A DNA stretch of 64,000 nt. Source: an uncultured bacterium (GTDB lineage Bacteria > CSSED10-310 > CALFER01). The stretch is from assembly GCA_937951895.1 (NCBI GenBank), contig CALFER010000038.1, forward strand, positions 67,029 through 131,028, in the 5' to 3' direction. Every line of letters begins with the position of its first letter. Position 1 is the stretch's first letter. A model generated the notes under the pieces. The model saw only the letters and a program-made list of their open reading frames with translations, was not told the origin of the DNA and did not search any database. The position numbers and the translations under genes are program-made. Of the stretch, positions 59,889 through 64,000 are shown piece by piece.

Positions 59889-60491
59889 ATGTCGGTTCTC
59901 TTTTTGATTTACATCTGTCTGGCAATCGGCGGATTCGCCATCATGGCGTTTTCGTTTCTGCTGGGAGGCGGTCACGACGGTGACCATGCGGTGGATCACG
60001 CGGATGGACATGAACCCGACCTCGATCATGATCTGGGTGGGATGGAATCGGTCATCGAGGGGGACCATGATTCGGCCGCGCACCAGATTCACTGGTTTTC
60101 GACCAAGGTTCTGAGCGCATTTCTGTCGTTTTTCGGATCGTCCGGCGCTATATTCCTCTTTTACAACATGCGCGCGGTATTCTCGTTCATTTTCAGCCTC
60201 ACCATCGGTCTCGCCGCCGGATACCTCATGAACCTGCTTCTCGAATTCCTGCTCGACCAGCAATGCACCTCGAGTTACCGCGCAGAATCGCTCATTGGAA
60301 GGACCGGCCGGGTCCTGATCCCGATCGGGCCGGGGAAGATCGGTGAAATTGAGGTCGAGTGCAATGGTCGGAATCAGATTGTTCGCGCGCGATCGATCGA
60401 GGGATCCCGCGAAGTGGTAAAAAACGAGCACGTAACCGTTACAGGTATTTCAGGCGGACCTGTTTTACTGGTCAAGCCCGAAGAACCCTGA
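59889..60491 (+). CDS. NfeD/YqiJ-like membrane protein
   Basis: 200 aa. One N-terminal helix (about 5-26), a His/Asp-rich loop (about 27-65: GGGHDGDHAVDHADGHEPDLDHD), two further helices (about 75-125) and a C-terminal OB-fold (ESLIGRTGRVLIPIGPGKIGEI...GISGGPVLLVKPEE). Matches the pattern of NfeD and YqiJ proteins, which partner flotillins in membrane microdomains. The loop may bind divalent metal. The flotillin gene follows 21 nt later. Confidence 0.8.
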   Translation: MSVLFLIYICLAIGGFAIMAFSFLLGGGHDGDHAVDHADGHEPDLDHDLGGMESVIEGDHDSAAHQIHWFSTKVLSAFLSFFGSSGAIFLFYNMRAVFSFIFSLTIGLAAGYLMNLLLEFLLDQQCTSSYRAESLIGRTGRVLIPIGPGKIGEIEVECNGRNQIVRARSIEGSREVVKNEHVTVTGISGGPVLLVKPEEP

Positions 60492-60512
60492 GAACTCCTC
60501 AAGGAGGAATCT

Positions 60513-62333
60513 GTGGATCAGCTTCAAGGATTGTTTTCGATGGGTAATTTTTTCGTTCTCCTGATGGTGTTGCTCGCCATCGGCGCGTTTATGCTCGCCG
60601 TCAAACTGATGATCGGCAACTACCGCAAAGTCGGAACGAATGAAGCGCTGGTCGTCTTCGGACGGAAGCACAAACGAACCGTCACAGGCCCGGACGGGCG
60701 TTCACAGATTGTCGTGGACGGCTTCCGAGTTATCTCGGGTGGTGCTGCCTTCGTCTGGCCGATCATCGAATCCTGCAAAACGATGCTCACGGGCGCACAC
60801 CAATCCAAAGTGACGGTCAGCAAAGTCGTTACGGCCAAGGGAGTTCCGGTCACGGTCGAAGCCGTTGCGACGTTCAAGATCGATACGGAAGAAAGCATGC
60901 TCTACGAAGCGGCGAAGCGGTTGCTGGATCTGACATCTGAAGAAATCGAGCAGATGACCCGGGAAATTCTCGAGGGCGGCCTCCGAGGCGTCGTCGCAAC
61001 GATGGAAGTCGAGGCCTTGATCAAGGACCGGTCCGCTTTTGCATCGAAAGTTCAGAATGAAGTTGCCGAAGATCTCGCCAGACTGGGCATCCGCATCGAC
61101 AACTTCGTGATTCAGGATATCACCGATGCCGAGGGTTACATCGAAGCGCTCGGAAAACAGAAGACCTCCGAGATCAAGCGGGATGCCGAGATTGGCAAGG
61201 CCGAGGCGACTCGCGATCAGGAAATCCGGGTTGCCGTGGCGATCCAGGAAGCCGCTGAAAAATCCAGTTCAGCCCTGCAGATCGGAGAGATCGCCAAGGC
61301 GGGGTCACGGCGCGCCATCTCGGATGCCGAACGGCTCCGCGATATTCAGATCGCTCAGAACACGGCTCAGGTTCAGGCCGAACAGGCGCGGATTCCGATC
61401 GCGGCTGAGGTTGCGGAAGCCGAGATGTCTCAGAAGCTGAAAGTCGCGCAGGTTCAGGCTGAACAGGCGCGGATTGTGGCCGAAACCGAGTTGCAGCAGA
61501 AAAACCAGAGTCTGAAGGAAGCGCAACTTCAGGTCGAGGTGATCACACCGGCGAAACGAGCGGCGGACGCCAAAGTCATCACCGCCGAGGGCGATCGACT
61601 GGCCGCGGAAAAACTCGGTGAGGCGGCACTGATCAAAGCGACCAAAGACGGAGATGCCGCCAAAGCGACTCAGGCGGCTCTGGCCGAAGGTCGCAAATCG
61701 ATGGCCGCCGCCATTCAGCGAGAACTCGAGGCACAGGCTGCCGGTGAGCAGGCCAAACTGATCGCGCAGGCGGAAGGCGACAAGGCCCGTCTCCTGGCGG
61801 AAGCCGAGGGTATCAAGGCAAAACTGACGGCCGAAGCCGAAGGCGTCAAGGCGAAGTTACTGGCGGAAGCGGAAGGTGTGCTGAAGAAAGCGGAAGCCTA
61901 CGGGCAACTCGATCAGAGCGGCAAATTCATGTTCATTCTCGAAAAACTGCCGCAGATCATCGACGCACTCGGGAAAGCCATCCACGAAGCCGGTATGGGA
62001 ACCTTTGCGCCGATGGCCCAGGCGATCGGCAACGGACTGGCCGGCGTCGACGAAGTCCGCATCATCCAGCTCGGTCCGGATGGAAACAAATCCGGCGCCC
62101 TGGGACAGTTTTCGAACCAGGTCCCCGATATCATCTTCAATCTGCTTCAGAAATCGAATGCCATGGGGCTGATGCCGATCATCGAACAGGTGTTCAGCCG
62201 AGCCGGTATTGATCTGGATCTGCTGAAAAACCCGACCCTCGCAGCCTCGACAGAGGGGACGCCGAAAAACGTCGAGCCGCCAACCCCTCACGTCTCCGAT
62301 CCTGCATCACCCGAATCGACTCCGAAACCATAG
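60513..62333 (+). CDS. Flotillin-family SPFH protein
   Basis: 606 aa with a GTG start preceded by AAGGAGG. N-terminal membrane hairpin (FVLLMVLLAIGAFMLAVKLM), SPFH/band-7 domain (about 35-200: NEALVVFGRK, VSKVVTAKGVPVTVEAVATFKI, FVIQDITDAEGYIEALG), then a long Ala/Glu/Gln coiled coil (about 205-460) with repeated AEAEGIKAKL units. Flotillins scaffold membrane microdomains. Paired with the NfeD-like gene. Confidence 0.93.
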   Translation: MDQLQGLFSMGNFFVLLMVLLAIGAFMLAVKLMIGNYRKVGTNEALVVFGRKHKRTVTGPDGRSQIVVDGFRVISGGAAFVWPIIESCKTMLTGAHQSKVTVSKVVTAKGVPVTVEAVATFKIDTEESMLYEAAKRLLDLTSEEIEQMTREILEGGLRGVVATMEVEALIKDRSAFASKVQNEVAEDLARLGIRIDNFVIQDITDAEGYIEALGKQKTSEIKRDAEIGKAEATRDQEIRVAVAIQEAAEKSSSALQIGEIAKAGSRRAISDAERLRDIQIAQNTAQVQAEQARIPIAAEVAEAEMSQKLKVAQVQAEQARIVAETELQQKNQSLKEAQLQVEVITPAKRAADAKVITAEGDRLAAEKLGEAALIKATKDGDAAKATQAALAEGRKSMAAAIQRELEAQAAGEQAKLIAQAEGDKARLLAEAEGIKAKLTAEAEGVKAKLLAEAEGVLKKAEAYGQLDQSGKFMFILEKLPQIIDALGKAIHEAGMGTFAPMAQAIGNGLAGVDEVRIIQLGPDGNKSGALGQFSNQVPDIIFNLLQKSNAMGLMPIIEQVFSRAGIDLDLLKNPTLAASTEGTPKNVEPPTPHVSDPASPESTPKP

Positions 62334-62337
62334 GGTC

Positions 62338-63105
62338 TCACTCCATCCGCTCCACCGGTGAACCGATTTCGGCGCAGATATACTCGCAGCACGCCCGGGC
62401 CGGTTCAACCGGGAAGCTTGCTGCGATCCCCTCACCATAGAGACTCCCGGCCCGCGCCAGGGTAGCCCGGTGATCCGGATGGACACGCGGGAATGCCCAT
62501 GCGATCCCCTCCCGTTTCGACAGAAACAGGCCATCGTGGAAGAAGGCCCATGCGCGGCAATGATTCAGGACGGCGTAGAGCGGATTCCGGTCGATCTGAC
62601 GGCGCGCCCAGGCGAGATCGACGGCGAGTGCCATTTCGAAGTGACCGGGCGGGACCGGAGGGAATGCCGGCGAGGTCGGTTCGCCATCGAGACAGATTCC
62701 GCGGTGATGCAGCATGGTGATGTGGGCGGCGAGATCCGGGTCGAACAGCGGGTGGCCGTACCAGTGTTTCCAATCGCCGGACAGCAGGTCTTCCGTCGTC
62801 CGGAACCGCCAGTCTTCGCTGTAATGGTAATCGTACGGTGTGGGGTGACGCCAGGGCACGAGTTGCGCGGCGTGCAGGATGGAAAACTCGAGCGGTGACG
62901 GATTGCGGGAAATCGTCAGGGTCGACTCGGCCAGATCCCGCAGCGCATCGATCGGTGCGCGATCGTGCAGCAGCACCAGCAGATCGATGTCGCTGGAGGA
63001 GGGGTTGAAGCAGCCCATGGCCATCGAGCCGTGCAGATAGATGCCTTTGAGACGCGTGCCGAAGATCGAATGGAGTGCGTGTCGGAATGCCGCCAGTTGA
63101 TCCAT
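62338..63105 (-). CDS. AadA-like nucleotidyltransferase with DUF4111
   Basis: 255 aa. Nucleotidyltransferase motif GSMAMGCFNPSSSDIDLLV at ~26-44, followed by a DUF4111-type helical domain (HCRAWAFFHDGLFLSKREG). This architecture is that of aminoglycoside 3''-adenylyltransferases (AadA/ANT(3'')). Environmental relatives often lack tested resistance activity. Its start is 4 nt after the upstream stop. Confidence 0.85.
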   Translation of the reverse strand: MDQLAAFRHALHSIFGTRLKGIYLHGSMAMGCFNPSSSDIDLLVLLHDRAPIDALRDLAESTLTISRNPSPLEFSILHAAQLVPWRHPTPYDYHYSEDWRFRTTEDLLSGDWKHWYGHPLFDPDLAAHITMLHHRGICLDGEPTSPAFPPVPPGHFEMALAVDLAWARRQIDRNPLYAVLNHCRAWAFFHDGLFLSKREGIAWAFPRVHPDHRATLARAGSLYGEGIAASFPVEPARACCEYICAEIGSPVERME

Positions 63106-63109
63106 CGGG

Positions 63110-64000
63110 TCACCAGGGTGAACAGGTGATATCGATCGAGTCGATTCCGTCTTCGCCGCCGATGATCCGAGACAGGTCCGGGGTCATGAGCGCGGCCCAG
63201 AATGTGAGGTGGAATTCGGTGTCGGTCGTGAATTCATGATCCAGTATCGTGTATTCCGCACCGTATCGCGCGGGGAGCATTTCGATCGGGTGCGCATGGA
63301 ATTCCTCGGTCCACGAGGGATAAAACCAGAACCGGTCGCCGAATTGCATCGCGACGACCAGCGCGGCAGGGATAGTGTCGAGGCTGTCGTGAAAAACGAA
63401 CGCTTTCAGCCAGCCGAGCGTAATCCAGTTGTCCGGATTCGCACATAATCGGACACCGGCTGCTTCAGGAGACATACTCAGAACCATCAGGCTGTTGCAT
63501 GGATATAAATCTCCATAATACAATGGGGTTACATTCACAGTGGTCGTGGCATGGATGCGATCGTCCTTGTCAATACACTGGTCGATATCGGAATATATGT
63601 ACATCGGTGCGGATTCCGTCTTCCGGTATCCATGTTCCATGAATCCGTAGGAATGAGTGAGCCCCTGATTCCTTCCCAGTAGATGAAAAAAACCTCGCTG
63701 ATCCAACTGAAGGGATACCTTGCTATAAGAATAAACATAACCTCGGTCCAGTACAAGCTTCGGATCCCCGGCAGATCGTTTCGTGTATCCGACTACAAGG
63801 TCGCCCCCTCCGGGACAGCCGCTGTGACTTGTATGAGCCAAGTGAATATCCCCATCCGGTCCCAGCATGAAATCCATATCCGAACTTTCGGAATGACAGG
63901 AGGATACTTCGGTGATCTGCCACTGTTCTTCAGTTCTGACTCCATAATAACTCAAGTTTCGCACCCCTGCATAAACAGTTGAGGATAAAGTATTTCGGCG
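63110..64000 (-). CDS. Secreted repeat protein with shared C-terminal domain, 5' part beyond window edge
   Basis: At least 296 residues; no start in the window (in-frame upstream codons to 64000 have no stop), so the 5' part is missing. The visible part has propeller-like motifs (MLGPDGDIHLAHTSHSG, SLQLDQRGFFHLLGRN, DKDDRIHATTTVN) as in the two full-length paralogues. C terminus: QFGDRFWFYPSWT ... FHLTFWAALMTPDLSRIIGG ... DITCSPW, the shared domain. Confidence 0.72.
   Translation of the reverse strand, partial: RRNTLSSTVYAGVRNLSYYGVRTEEQWQITEVSSCHSESSDMDFMLGPDGDIHLAHTSHSGCPGGGDLVVGYTKRSAGDPKLVLDRGYVYSYSKVSLQLDQRGFFHLLGRNQGLTHSYGFMEHGYRKTESAPMYIYSDIDQCIDKDDRIHATTTVNVTPLYYGDLYPCNSLMVLSMSPEAAGVRLCANPDNWITLGWLKAFVFHDSLDTIPAALVVAMQFGDRFWFYPSWTEEFHAHPIEMLPARYGAEYTILDHEFTTDTEFHLTFWAALMTPDLSRIIGGEDGIDSIDITCSPW

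Noticed and set aside
62338..63105. Clinical aminoglycoside resistance gene
   Set aside because: AadA-like architecture is clear, but there is no integron, transposon or resistance context; an ancestral environmental enzyme is more likely.

Overview
The window reads as chromosomal DNA of an uncultured, Gram-negative-like bacterium of moderately high GC. Genes are densely packed, RBSs are usually GGAGG, and no rRNA, tRNA, phage, IS or CRISPR was seen. Large secreted proteins with Thr/Pro-rich linkers, two long Ser/Thr kinases, an MglA-type GTPase, PilZ, FHA/DUF4388 and HD-GYP proteins, and multihaem cytochromes suggest a deep-branching candidate phylum. I cannot name it from sequence alone.

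Layout. 1-10.8 kb: membrane Ser/Thr kinase, secreted subtilisin, Spy/CpxP-like protein, REC-GAF-HD-GYP regulator, HEAT-repeat protein, and an mglA operon with a zinc-site envelope protein and a small membrane protein. 11-17.2 kb: triple lamin-tail-domain secreted protein, MTH1187-type thiamine-binding protein and a giant FAD/Fe-S oxidoreductase. 17.2-23.3 kb: FHA-DUF4388, TPR-kinase, PilZ, and a secreted propeller-like protein. 23.4-28.9 kb: a six-gene membrane operon with tandem fn3-DUF6754-like proteins, three membrane proteins and a cysteine-less thioredoxin. 29.1-33.2 kb: GT-C-like membrane protein, B12-binding radical SAM enzyme and a Nudix-uracil-DNA-glycosylase fusion. 33.3-40.2 kb: second propeller-like protein, SHOCT-like protein, fabH with a structured leader, and an M48 protease/LemA/zinc-ribbon operon. 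40.4-41.9 kb: frameshifted radical SAM gene and a stand-alone Hsp70 substrate-binding domain. 42-47.7 kb: sulfur-oxyanion respiration operon (octahaem tetrathionate-reductase-like cytochrome, heptahaem cytochrome, cytochrome b, split YeeE/TsuA transporter, rhodanese without catalytic Cys). 47.8-53.9 kb: secreted TolB-like protein, HAD phosphatase, radical SAM/SPASM, SGNH hydrolase, SagB-type nitroreductase, DUF2161 nuclease-like protein. 53.9-64 kb: acyl-ligase/ACP/acyltransferase fusion, parallel beta-helix protein, NfeD-like plus flotillin pair, AadA-like nucleotidyltransferase, and the 3' part of another secreted protein cut by the window edge.

Common threads: a regulatory set (kinases, FHA, PilZ, HD-GYP, MglA) typical of surface motility or c-di-GMP control; a secretome of which five members end in the same ~90-residue C-terminal domain; and several proteins that keep a fold but have lost its catalytic part (thioredoxin, rhodanese, Hsp70).

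The strongest candidates for an undescribed system are the 23.4-28.9 kb membrane operon, the shared C-terminal domain of the secreted proteins, and the orphan Hsp70 substrate-binding domain. Three genes also have a near-consensus promoter ending 6-8 nt before an ATG that lacks a Shine-Dalgarno sequence, which suggests leaderless mRNAs.
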